A DNA stretch of 64,000 nt, taken from NCBI GenBank assembly GCA_025463925.1, contig JAODBK010000049.1, forward strand, positions 1-64,000, read 5' to 3'. Below the pieces are notes generated by a model that ran no database searches, was not told the DNA's origin, and worked only from the letters and a program-made list of their open reading frames with translations. Of the stretch, positions 7,484 through 14,681 are shown piece after piece. This DNA comes from Acidimicrobiales bacterium. GTDB lineage: Bacteria; Actinomycetota; Acidimicrobiia; Acidimicrobiales; AC-14. Position numbers and translations under genes: made by a program. Each line of letters starts with the position of its first letter. Within the stretch, counting starts at the first letter, position 1.

Positions 7484-8374
7484 ATGACCACCACGACGCC
7501 GGCCTCGGCCACCGATCCCTCCCGCCCGATGGTGGCCAAGATCCGGTTGCCGGAAGGCGGCGCCGCCCAGGACCTGCGAGCGGTCAAGGTCGTGTGGCAG
7601 CGCGAGATGATCCGGTTCTCCCAAGACCGGATCCGGATCGTCACCGCGCTGGTCCAGCCGATCCTCTACGTGTTCGTGCTCGGTACCGGGTTGTCGTCAC
7701 TCACCAAGGGCGCCACCGGCGACGTCAGCCTCCGCACGTTCATGTTCCCCGGCGTCTTGGCGCTGTCGGTCCTGTTCACCGCGATGTTCTCGGCGGTGTC
7801 GATCGTGTGGGACCGCGAGTTCGGCTTCCTGCGCGAGATGCTCGTCGCCCCGGTGCGGCGAAGCGCCATCATCCTCGGGAAGTGCCTTGGCGGCGCGACG
7901 GTTGCCGCGATCCAGGGCCTCATCGTGCTCGCGCTCGCCGGCTTGGTGAGCGTCCCGTACTCGCCGATCATGCTGGCCACGCTGGCGGTCGAAATGTTGT
8001 TGCTGGGCTTCACCGTCACGGCTTTCGGCCTGGTCATTGCGGCTCGCATCAAGCAGATGCAAGCGATGATGGGCCTGATGCAAATGATCTTGATGCCGTT
8101 GATGTTCCTCTCCGGCGTCTTGTACCCGCTCGCCGGGCTGCCGAGATGGCTCAACGTCTTGGTGCACATCAACCCGATCACGTACGCCGTGCACCCGCTG
8201 CGGCTGGTCGTGTTCGCGCACATCCACGCCAGCGCCACCGCGGTGGCCCGGCTCAACCCTCCCTTGACCTGGTGGGGCTGGCCGGTGCCGACCCTGGTCC
8301 AACTGGCGGTCGTCGCCGCGACCGGCATGGTCTTCTTGTGGGTCGCGGTGTTGGAGTTCGACCGGGCTGACTAG
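7484..8374 (+). CDS. ABC-2 type permease (DrrB-like)
   Basis: A 296-residue integral membrane subunit with six predicted helices. The first starts near residue 48 (IVTALVQPILYVFVLGTGL). The conserved ABC-2 segment is VSIVWDREFGFLREMLVAP, followed by RRSAIILGKCLGG. Later helices include MILMPLMFLSGVLYPL and the NPITYAVHPLR motif typical of DrrB/ABC2_membrane proteins. An N-terminal cytoplasmic tail of about 45 residues precedes the first helix. It is co-transcribed with the ATPase gene (4-bp gap, ribosome site GGAGGTGACGAG). Together they form a heteromeric exporter of two permease and two ATPase subunits. The gene converges on an oxidoreductase gene with only 15 bp between. Confidence 0.95.
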   Translation: MTTTTPASATDPSRPMVAKIRLPEGGAAQDLRAVKVVWQREMIRFSQDRIRIVTALVQPILYVFVLGTGLSSLTKGATGDVSLRTFMFPGVLALSVLFTAMFSAVSIVWDREFGFLREMLVAPVRRSAIILGKCLGGATVAAIQGLIVLALAGLVSVPYSPIMLATLAVEMLLLGFTVTAFGLVIAARIKQMQAMMGLMQMILMPLMFLSGVLYPLAGLPRWLNVLVHINPITYAVHPLRLVVFAHIHASATAVARLNPPLTWWGWPVPTLVQLAVVAATGMVFLWVAVLEFDRAD

Positions 8375-8389
8375 TCGTCAGCGTCCGCC

Positions 8390-9499
8390 TTACACCTTCA
8401 CTCGTTCCCCTGACGCGGCGCACCTCTCGATGGCGGCGATGACCTCGTGGCGCCGGACGGCGTCCGCGAAGTCCGGCACGGTGTGTTTCCCGTTGTCGAT
8501 GTCTGCCGCGAAGGCGGCATAGACGCGCCCGACGTTGAAGGCGGGCGCTCCTTGCAGGCTCGTGAGGGCGGGCCACTTCTGTATCAGCCGCTCCGGTACC
8601 GCGAGCGGGGCAAGCTCCTTTCGGCCCTGCGCCCCCACGATTGTCACGGGAAAGATCCCGGGGAGCGGGCCGTCGGCCGTGATCCGCAGCGTTCCGTCGG
8701 TTCCATTGATCTCCCACAGGAAACCGATACCGCCGGCCACGGCCTCGCGGACATGAACGCTGGCGGTCGCCCCAGAAGTGAGGGTGCCGATCACCGCGAT
8801 TTGGTCGGCGGCCGTTTTCACGACCTCCTCGCCGGTCTCTTCGATCTTGATGATCGGCCTGCGGAGATCCGACAGCGCCGACAGTTCGGCGAACTCGCCC
8901 AGCACGTGGTTGAGGGTGTCGAGGCTGTGGCCCACCGCGATCGTGAGCAGGTTGGCCCCACTCTTCTCGTCGAGCATGTAGGTGTTCGCCTCGACCACCG
9001 CGTCGCCCGGGATCGACAGCCCGACCATGGTCGTCGACAGCACCTCGCCGACATAGCCATCGCGCAACAGCTCTTGGACAAACTCGATGGCCGGGGCCTG
9101 CCGGCCCTGCAATCCGACGACGGAATGCACGCGCTGCTCGGCTGCCAGCGCGGCCATCGCCCGGGCATCGTCGACATCGCGTCCGAGGGGCCACTCGCAG
9201 TAGACGGCTTTGCCAGCGGCAAGCGCGGCGGAGACGAGCTCTCGGTGGTGCGGGACCTTGACCGTCACCGCAACCACGTCGATGTCTGGCTGGGTCACCA
9301 GCTGCTCGTGGTCCGAGAACACCATGCTGACCCCGAACACTTCGCCTGCGGCGCGAGCGGCTTCCGCGCGGCGCGCGCTCAGCGCGCGGATGTCGTAGTT
9401 CGGCAGTGCCCGCAGCGCCGGGATGTGGGCGGCCGCGGCCCAACCGCGGGTGGGGCTGACGCCGATGATCCCGACGCCCAGCTTCGATGGTGCGGTCAC
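8390..9499 (-). CDS. Gfo/Idh/MocA-family oxidoreductase (Gal80-like)
   Basis: A 369-residue NAD(P)-dependent oxidoreductase. The Rossmann start is LGVGIIGVSPTRGWAAAAHI (glycine-rich loop near residue 12), and the active-site region is AVYCEWPLGRDVDDA, the EKP-type motif in its EWP form. The C-terminal alpha/beta domain includes GIGFLWEINGTDGTLRI. The GVSPTRGWA and EWP variants are those seen in Gal80-like members of the family, some of which are sugar dehydrogenases and some non-catalytic sensors. GTG 9499 has GAGGG 11 nt upstream. It follows the YceI remnant by 17 bp. The substrate cannot be told from context; a sugar or inositol derivative is the default guess. Confidence 0.88.
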   Translation of the reverse strand: MTAPSKLGVGIIGVSPTRGWAAAAHIPALRALPNYDIRALSARRAEAARAAGEVFGVSMVFSDHEQLVTQPDIDVVAVTVKVPHHRELVSAALAAGKAVYCEWPLGRDVDDARAMAALAAEQRVHSVVGLQGRQAPAIEFVQELLRDGYVGEVLSTTMVGLSIPGDAVVEANTYMLDEKSGANLLTIAVGHSLDTLNHVLGEFAELSALSDLRRPIIKIEETGEEVVKTAADQIAVIGTLTSGATASVHVREAVAGGIGFLWEINGTDGTLRITADGPLPGIFPVTIVGAQGRKELAPLAVPERLIQKWPALTSLQGAPAFNVGRVYAAFAADIDNGKHTVPDFADAVRRHEVIAAIERCAASGERVKV

Positions 9500-9516
9500 T
9501 CGAGACGTGCCCTCGG

Positions 9517-9803
9517 TCAGGCGACCGCGGCCTTGGTGGCCGCGACGGCCTGGACGGCCAATTCGATGCGGGCCGTCTTTCCGACGAGGAGCCCACCGGT
9601 TTCTAGCGCCACGTTCCAGGTGAGCCCGAAGTCCTCCCGGTTGATGTCGGTGGCCGCGCTGAAGCCGATGCGCTCGTCGCCCACCGGAGAGATGCCGCCA
9701 CCATCGAAGTCGACTTGCAACGTGATGGGCTTGGTCGTGCCGCGCACCGTCAGATCGCCCACCAGTTCCCAGGTGTCGTCACGCTGACTGTTCGATCCGA
9801 CAT
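9517..9803 (-). pseudogene. YceI-family protein remnant (internal deletion, frameshift)
   Basis: The frame 9762-9517 encodes an 81-residue C-terminal half of a YceI-type lipocalin-fold protein: VGDLTVRGTTKPITLQVDF, then DINREDFGLTWNVALETGG and a final K(x)RIEL strand. Family members are about 170-190 residues. Upstream the same frame continues as SQRDDTWEL and then meets a stop. A good ribosome site (GGAAGGAG) and ATG at 9803 start MSDRTVS in a different frame that ends after 17 codons. The simplest reading is an out-of-frame deletion of roughly 100 codons joining the native start to the C-terminal half. The divergent MarR gene next to it is a common partner of YceI genes. YceI proteins bind isoprenoids; this copy should be non-functional. 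Confidence 0.75.
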
Positions 9804-9890
9804 GGGATCAACTCCTTCCAGTTTGCTGACATATCCACAATATCCAATAGATGGCTGTCACGTCAACAAAAAGTCGGTAAGCTGTTCGTG

Positions 9891-10406
9891 ATGGCGAAAC
9901 CGCGATGGCTCGACGAACGCGAAGCCCACCTCTGGCGGAGCTGGCTGCGCCTCAACCAGGAGCTGCTGAGCATTCTCGAGGAGCAGATCAGTCGCGAGGG
10001 TGGTCTGTCCGGGGCGGACTATGCCGTCCTCGTGCCCTTGTCCGCGGCGCCCGACGGCATGCTGCGGGCCCGCGAGCTCGGCCGCGAGATCTTGTGGGAT
10101 CGCAGTCGTCTCTCCCATCAACTGGGGCGGATGGAGAAGCGGGGCCTCGTGGTCCGCGAGGAGTGCGCGGAGGATGCTCGGGGCGCCATGGTCCGCATGA
10201 CCGACGCCGGCCGCGCCGCAATCCAACACGCCGCGCCCGGACACGTCGCCGCCACCCGCCGCCACTTCTTCGATCTCCTGTCGAAGAGAGAGGTGGACCA
10301 GCTCACGACCGTGTTCGACCGCGTCCTCGCCAACCTCGAACACAACGATTCCAGTGAGCGAGTCCGAGACTCCCATGGCCGAGCGGCTCAGACGCCGAGG
10401 CGATAG
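9891..10406 (+). CDS. MarR-family transcriptional regulator (PRWLD type)
   Basis: A 171-residue MarR protein. The N-terminus MAKPRWLDEREAHLWRSWLR is the form seen in the actinobacterial group often found next to YceI genes. The helix-turn-helix is ARELGREILWDRSRLSHQLG and the wing is RGAMVRMTDAGR. ATG 9891 is preceded by TAAGCT and 7 nt, so it may be leaderless; an overlapping GTG lies one codon upstream. Between it and the YceI remnant, two ATATCC direct repeats (about 9833-9847) may be part of its operator. If YceI was its regulated target, the regulator has now lost it, though it may control other genes elsewhere. Confidence 0.92.
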   Translation: MAKPRWLDEREAHLWRSWLRLNQELLSILEEQISREGGLSGADYAVLVPLSAAPDGMLRARELGREILWDRSRLSHQLGRMEKRGLVVREECAEDARGAMVRMTDAGRAAIQHAAPGHVAATRRHFFDLLSKREVDQLTTVFDRVLANLEHNDSSERVRDSHGRAAQTPRR

Positions 10407-10550
10407 ATCGCGGCGCTCGCGTCGAGGACCGCGCGCGCGTTCCGGTTCCCCCGGTTGTTGACTCGATCGTAACGGCGCGGACATCGCGCCGATACACGGC
10501 GCCGCGATGCTCCTTGCGAACCACGTCGACCTTGCTGGGAGGCAACGACC

Positions 10551-11837
10551 ATGGGCCACAGACTTCGCGCCGCGCTGCTCGTCGGCGCGATTCTCGCCGG
10601 CGGCACTGCGGTCGCCGCACGCGCCGCGTCCGCCACCAAGCCGGTCGAACTCGCAGTCGACAAACCAGCGTTCTGGGCTGGCAGTTACGTGACCGATGCG
10701 CACACGCACCTCACCGGCGCGGCCGCCTGCACGGTCATTCATTGCTTCGACTACCCACTCGACGTCGCCGCCGGCGGTTGGCGGATTCGCGTCGCGCTCG
10801 ACACGCCGGATCGCAGCACGGAGTTCGAGCTCGACCTCATCGATCCATCCGGCACCGTTCAAGCAACCGCGTCGAATCCGGCCCAGTCGGAGTTCGATCT
10901 GGAAGTCCTGGCGCTGCATCCGGTGGCCGGCAAATGGATCGCGCGCGTGATCCCTCAAGAAGCACATGACGCAACGTTCCGGATGCGGGCCAAGCTGGAG
11001 CGCGGCCCGGTCGTGTACGCGCACAAGACGATGCTGCTGCCCGATCTGCAAGTCACGCCGCCCTATGAGTTCACGTTCGTCGCCCCGGCCAACCCGCTCA
11101 ACGCGTTCGCCACCGATTCGATCAACCCGCCGTTGCAGGCGGGCGCGACCGCGCCGCTGTCCTGCACCCCCGACGAGATGGTCCAGGATCACGTCACGCG
11201 TTGCCTGCGGTTCACCACCGGGCCGCGGGACGCGGGGCCTGGCCCACTCGAGATCGACTACAACCCCGTCGGCGGGAAGCTGGGCGTCCAGACACCGGGC
11301 CCGGCGTTCCAGCGGATCTACTACAGCGACGGCACCTCGTTCCTCCGTCCGGCGGGCCAGTTCCAGTTCCACGCCGTCCACGGCCACTATCACTACCTGG
11401 ACTTTCTCAAGTTCCAGCTCTACAAGGTCGCCCCTGACCACGCCCTCGCGCCGGCCGGCAGCGGCAAGAAGCTCGGCCTCTGCCCGGCCAACGAGCTCTT
11501 CGCCGACTGGCACACCTTCAACCAGCAACAAGGTGGGGCGTTCACCTACAACTGCGGCATCACCACTGGCGAAGCGTCGCTCGGTCTGAGCGTCGGATGG
11601 GGCGACGTGTACCGCTGGCAGCGCCCTGGCCAGTACGTCGACTTCAGCGGCGACGGCGACGGGTACTACCTGCTGCAGGTGACCATCAACCCCAAGCACA
11701 ACGCGCTCTCGGTCCGTTACGACGACAACGTCGGCTACGCCTACATTCACGTCGTCGCCGACCATGTCACGATCATCGAGCGGGGACAGGGCACGAGCCC
11801 ATGGGACCCGACGAAGGTGGTCTTCACGGATCAATGA
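10551..11837 (+). CDS. Secreted lysyl-oxidase-like protein
   Basis: A 428-residue exported protein: signal peptide 1-26 (charged start, hydrophobic core, AARAASA cleavage region). A beta-rich domain (about 50-150) resembles pre-peptidase or CUB-like modules. The C-terminal lysyl oxidase domain starts at LLPDLQVTPPYEFTF. The copper site HGHYH (about residue 278) matches the HxHxH core of animal LOX. GKKLGLCPANE and WGDVYRWQRPGQYVD sit where LOX has the Lys and Tyr that form the quinone cofactor, and the ending includes YYLLQVTINPKHNAL. Bacterial homologues oxidise primary amines such as lysine side chains, perhaps cross-linking surface proteins. The ribosome site GGGAGGC precedes ATG 10551. 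It appears to be a single-gene unit. Confidence 0.85.
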   Translation: MGHRLRAALLVGAILAGGTAVAARAASATKPVELAVDKPAFWAGSYVTDAHTHLTGAAACTVIHCFDYPLDVAAGGWRIRVALDTPDRSTEFELDLIDPSGTVQATASNPAQSEFDLEVLALHPVAGKWIARVIPQEAHDATFRMRAKLERGPVVYAHKTMLLPDLQVTPPYEFTFVAPANPLNAFATDSINPPLQAGATAPLSCTPDEMVQDHVTRCLRFTTGPRDAGPGPLEIDYNPVGGKLGVQTPGPAFQRIYYSDGTSFLRPAGQFQFHAVHGHYHYLDFLKFQLYKVAPDHALAPAGSGKKLGLCPANELFADWHTFNQQQGGAFTYNCGITTGEASLGLSVGWGDVYRWQRPGQYVDFSGDGDGYYLLQVTINPKHNALSVRYDDNVGYAYIHVVADHVTIIERGQGTSPWDPTKVVFTDQ

Positions 11838-11881
11838 CGGGGTCGGGCGATGAGTCGGTCCGTGGATAGCGTCTGACACGC

Positions 11882-12658
11882 ATGCCCGACATCGCACGCC
11901 TCGACGCGGCCGCCCGGCGGCTGCGCGAGCTCCACCAGATCGGCCGGCCGCTGCTGCTCGTCAACGTGTGGGACGCCGCCGGCGCCCGGGCGATCGTCGC
12001 GGCCGGAAGCGCGGCCGTCGCCACGTCGAGCGTGGCCATGGCGGCCGCACGCGGCGGATCCGACGGCAACCGCGATCGGGAGGCCGCCTTCGCCCAGCTG
12101 CGACAGATCACCGCCGCGGTCGACGTGCCGGTGACGGCCGACCTCGAGGGCGGCTACGACCTCGCCTCGGACGACCTGGTCGACGCCCTGCTCGACGCCG
12201 GCGCCGTCGGGTGCAACATCGAAGACACCGACCACGCGACCGGCGACAGTCTCCTCGACGCGGAGGCGCGTGCCGTCTACCTGGCCGCCATCCGCGCGGC
12301 TGCCGACCGGCGCGGCGTCGGCATCGTGCTCAACGCCCGGATCGACGCCATCATCCGACACCCGCAGCGCGACCCGGCCGCCGCCATGGACGAGGTGCTT
12401 CGCCGGGCGCGCCTCTACCTCGACGCCGGCGCCGACTGCGTCTACCCGATACGCCTGCGAGACCCGGCGCTGGTGGCCCAGGTCGTCAAGGAGCTCGACC
12501 GCCCGGTCAACGCCAACCCGTCGGAACCCCTCGCGGCCCTGGCCGAGGCCGGAGCCGCCCGCATCTCGTTGGGTGGCGGCGTCCACAACTGGATGGTCAG
12601 CGAGCTGGAGCGTCGGGCCAGGCGCCTGTTCGACGGCGACGCCACCGCGTTCACGTAG
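11882..12658 (+). CDS. Isocitrate lyase/PEP mutase-family enzyme
   Basis: A 258-residue TIM-barrel enzyme. Family marks: LLLVNVWDAAGARAIVAAGS near the start (substrate loop), the metal-binding strand VPVTADLEGGYD (Asp/Glu), GAVGCNIEDTDH, a NARIDAI segment and the late GGGVHN loop. This subgroup (PEP phosphonomutase-like, oxaloacetate decarboxylase-like) cleaves or forms C-C or C-P bonds in 2-oxo or 2-methylcitrate-like acids. It lacks the long insert of true isocitrate lyases. No phosphonate genes lie nearby, so phosphonate synthesis is unlikely. It lies 44 bp after the lysyl-oxidase-like gene, and a hairpin directly follows its stop. The substrate is unassigned. Confidence 0.88.
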   Translation: MPDIARLDAAARRLRELHQIGRPLLLVNVWDAAGARAIVAAGSAAVATSSVAMAAARGGSDGNRDREAAFAQLRQITAAVDVPVTADLEGGYDLASDDLVDALLDAGAVGCNIEDTDHATGDSLLDAEARAVYLAAIRAAADRRGVGIVLNARIDAIIRHPQRDPAAAMDEVLRRARLYLDAGADCVYPIRLRDPALVAQVVKELDRPVNANPSEPLAALAEAGAARISLGGGVHNWMVSELERRARRLFDGDATAFT

Positions 12659-12662
12659 CCAC

Positions 12663-12679
12663 CGGAGAGGGCCTCTCCG
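12663..12679 (+). terminator. Hairpin after PEP-mutase-like gene
   Basis: CGGAGAG-GGC-CTCTCCG forms a perfect 7-bp stem with a 3-nt loop, starting 4 nt after the stop codon. The following bases (ATCGTCTTG) have only a weak T-content, as is usual for intrinsic-like terminators in high-GC actinobacteria. It separates the enzyme gene from the two-component operon. Confidence 0.6.
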
Positions 12680-12754
12680 ATCGTCTTGCCGATGACGTGC
12701 TCATCGCGGACGGCCGAGCGGAAGCGAGCGTCACGAAGTCGGGAAACCGGAGCG

Positions 12755-12772
12755 GTACGTCGTTCGGCGTAG
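12755..12772. promoter_or_regulatory. Operator copy 1 of response regulator, upstream of kinase
   Basis: GTACGTC-GTTC-GGCGTAG is an 18-bp inverted repeat lying 59 bp upstream of the kinase start at 12831. The same pattern ([G/C]TACG[T/C]C-N4-GGCGTAG) recurs at 14615-14632 in front of the ABC exporter operon. A further half-site CTACGTC lies at 12779-12785. The position suits activation and autoregulation by the NarL-type regulator encoded downstream. Confidence 0.65.
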
Positions 12773-12830
12773 GCGGTGCTACGTCACGGGTGGGACGACG
12801 CCGCTCGGGTTGGGGCTTACGGTGCTGAGT

Positions 12831-13925
12831 GTGCGTCGAATGCCGCCGTTGGCTCTGTGGGCGAGCGCGCTCGTCGTCGGGGTGATCCAGGTCGGCGGGT
12901 CGTTCGGAGCCGCGCATGATCAGCCGGATCGCCTGGCGATCGACGGCGTGGCGATCGGCTTGCTGTTGCTCGGCCCGGCGGCGTTGGCGGTCCGGGGTCG
13001 GTGGCCGCTGGTGGGGGCCGGCGTGCCCTTGCTGGCCGCTGACGTCTACCTCGGGCGCGGGTACCCGTATGGGCCGATCTTCCTCAGTGTGATCGTCGGG
13101 CTGGTGACGGCGGTGCTGGCGGGCGAGCGCACTCGGGCCTGGCTGTTGTCGGGGCTTGGGTTGGTGGGCTATCCGCTGGCGGTGTGGCTGGTCGGTCGCG
13201 GCTCGGAGCTTCCGCCGTTGCTGCACCTCTTGCTGGTCGCGGGCTGGATCTCGGTGGTGCTGGCCGTCGCGGACCTCGTGCGATCTCGCCGGTTGGAGAC
13301 AGCCGAGCGGTTCCGGCGCCGCATGAGTGAAGAACGTCTCGGCATCGCCCGCGATGTGCACGACGTGCTGGCGCACAACATCTCGATGATCAACGTGCAA
13401 GCGGGTGTGGCGCTGCATCTCTTCGACGAGCGGCCGGAGCAGGCGCGTACTGCATTGGCCAACATCAAGGACGCCAGCCGGGAGGCGCTGCACGAGCTCC
13501 GCTCGGCGCTGGAAGTGCTCCGCTACGGCGACGACCGGGCGGTGCGCGCGCCGGCGCCGGGGCTCGCCGAGCTGGACCGCCTCGTCGACCGGGTGCGGGC
13601 CGGCGGTCTGGACGTGCGGACCGAGACGGCGGGCGAGCCGGTTGCGCTGCCGGCGTCGATCGACCTGGCCGCCTACCGGATCGTGCAGGAGGCGCTCACC
13701 AACGTGACCCGTCACGCGCAGGCCCGCGCCGCGGTCGTCCGCATCCGCTACGGCGATGCGATGATGATCGAGGTGCTCGACGACGGTCGGGGCGGGACGG
13801 CGACCGCCGGCAACGGCATCGTCGGCATGCGGGAGCGGGCCGTCGCCCTCGGGGGCACCCTCGACGCCGGGCCCGCTCCGGACGGCGGATTCGCGGTGGT
13901 CGCCGTGCTGCCGGTGCCGTCATGA
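12831..13925 (+). CDS. Sensor histidine kinase, NarL/DesK type (HisKA_3)
   Basis: A membrane kinase of about 364 residues with five or six N-terminal helices (about residues 5-150) and little periplasmic sequence. The HisKA_3 box is SEERLGIARDVHDVLAHNIS with the phosphoacceptor His in RDVHD. The HATPase_c domain shows QEALTNVTRHAQA (N box) and EVLDDGRGG, GNGIVGMRERA (G boxes). This build resembles DesK-like sensors of membrane state. GTG 12831 is preferred because TACGGT lies 7 nt before it, the same leaderless arrangement seen for other genes here; GTG 12822 and TTG 12810 are alternatives. The stop overlaps the response regulator start (ATGA). Confidence 0.92.
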   Translation: MRRMPPLALWASALVVGVIQVGGSFGAAHDQPDRLAIDGVAIGLLLLGPAALAVRGRWPLVGAGVPLLAADVYLGRGYPYGPIFLSVIVGLVTAVLAGERTRAWLLSGLGLVGYPLAVWLVGRGSELPPLLHLLLVAGWISVVLAVADLVRSRRLETAERFRRRMSEERLGIARDVHDVLAHNISMINVQAGVALHLFDERPEQARTALANIKDASREALHELRSALEVLRYGDDRAVRAPAPGLAELDRLVDRVRAGGLDVRTETAGEPVALPASIDLAAYRIVQEALTNVTRHAQARAAVVRIRYGDAMMIEVLDDGRGGTATAGNGIVGMRERAVALGGTLDAGPAPDGGFAVVAVLPVPS

Positions 13926-14587
13926 TCGGCGTGGTGCTCGCCGACGACCAGGCCTTGGTGCGGGCCGGCTTCCGGGCCCTGCTCGATGCCCAGGACGACA
14001 TCGAGGTGCTCGGGGAGGCGGCCAACGGCGCCGAAGCGGTGCGCCTCGCGGTCGAGCACCGGCCCGACGTGGTCCTCATGGACATCCGCATGCCGGTGAT
14101 GGACGGCCTCGTCGCCACCGGCGCGATCGTCGACGACACCCGGCTCGGCGGCGTCCGGGTCGTGATCCTCACGACGTTCGATCTCGACGAGCACGTCTTC
14201 GAGGCCATCCGCCTCGGCGCCAGCGGGTTCCTGGTGAAGGACACCGAGCCGGCCGAGCTGCTCCGAGCGGTGCGGGCGGTGGTGGCCGGCGATGCCCTGC
14301 TCTCGCCGTCGGTGACGCGGCGCCTCATCGCCGAGTTCGCCATCCGTGCGAAGGACCCGGGCCGGATGCCCGGCCTCGACGCGCTCACCGACCGCGAGCG
14401 CGAGGTCATGGCCTTGGTGGGACACGGCCTCACCAACGACGAGATCGCCGAGCGGCTCATCGTGAGCACGGCCACTGCCCGCACCCACGTCAGCCGGGCC
14501 ATGGTGAAACTCGGCGCACGCGATCGGGCCCAGCTCGTGGTCTTCGCCTACGAGGCGGGGCTCGTCCGTCCCGGCTGGCTGGGCTGA
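13922..14587 (+). CDS. Response regulator, NarL/LuxR type
   Basis: A 221-residue DNA-binding response regulator. The receiver domain has ADDQ (acidic pocket), the likely phospho-Asp in VVLMDIRMPVMDG (about residue 55), the Thr in ILTTFD and the Lys in FLVKDTEP. The C-terminal LuxR-type HTH reads LTDREREVMALVGHGLTNDE followed by IAERLIVSTATARTHVSRAM. Start and stop are typical, with ATGA overlap to the kinase gene. Its likely target site is the 18-bp inverted repeat found both upstream of the kinase and 50 bp upstream of the ABC exporter genes, so it probably controls that exporter. Confidence 0.95.
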   Translation: MIGVVLADDQALVRAGFRALLDAQDDIEVLGEAANGAEAVRLAVEHRPDVVLMDIRMPVMDGLVATGAIVDDTRLGGVRVVILTTFDLDEHVFEAIRLGASGFLVKDTEPAELLRAVRAVVAGDALLSPSVTRRLIAEFAIRAKDPGRMPGLDALTDREREVMALVGHGLTNDEIAERLIVSTATARTHVSRAMVKLGARDRAQLVVFAYEAGLVRPGWLG

Positions 14588-14621
14588 CCGACGCCGCTGA
14601 CCGACGCCGCTGACCTACGCC
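14583..14621 (+). repeat. Three tandem 13-bp repeats over response regulator stop
   Basis: GCTGACCGACGCC occurs twice in tandem and a third time with one change (GCTGACCTACGCC). The stop codon of the response regulator (TGA, 14585-14587) is inside the first unit, and the third unit supplies the left arm of the operator at 14615-14632. The repeats may have arisen by slippage and may provide degenerate half-sites. Confidence 0.8.
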
Positions 14622-14632
14622 GGCGGGCGTAG
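14615..14632. promoter_or_regulatory. Operator copy 2, upstream of ABC exporter operon
   Basis: CTACGCC-GGCG-GGCGTAG is a near-perfect 18-bp palindrome ending 49 bp before the exporter ATPase start. It matches the site in front of the kinase gene (12755) in arm sequence and in 4-bp spacing. Probable binding site of the response regulator encoded directly upstream. Confidence 0.7.
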
Positions 14633-14681
14633 CTGAAGAGTCGCTCGCCGCCTGACGACGCGGCGGCCGCCGAGGCCGACG

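Noticed and set aside
11877-12664. PEP-mutase-like enzyme as a sign of phosphonate biosynthesis
   Set aside because: No phosphonopyruvate decarboxylase or other phosphonate gene nearby; the family contains many non-phosphonate lyases.
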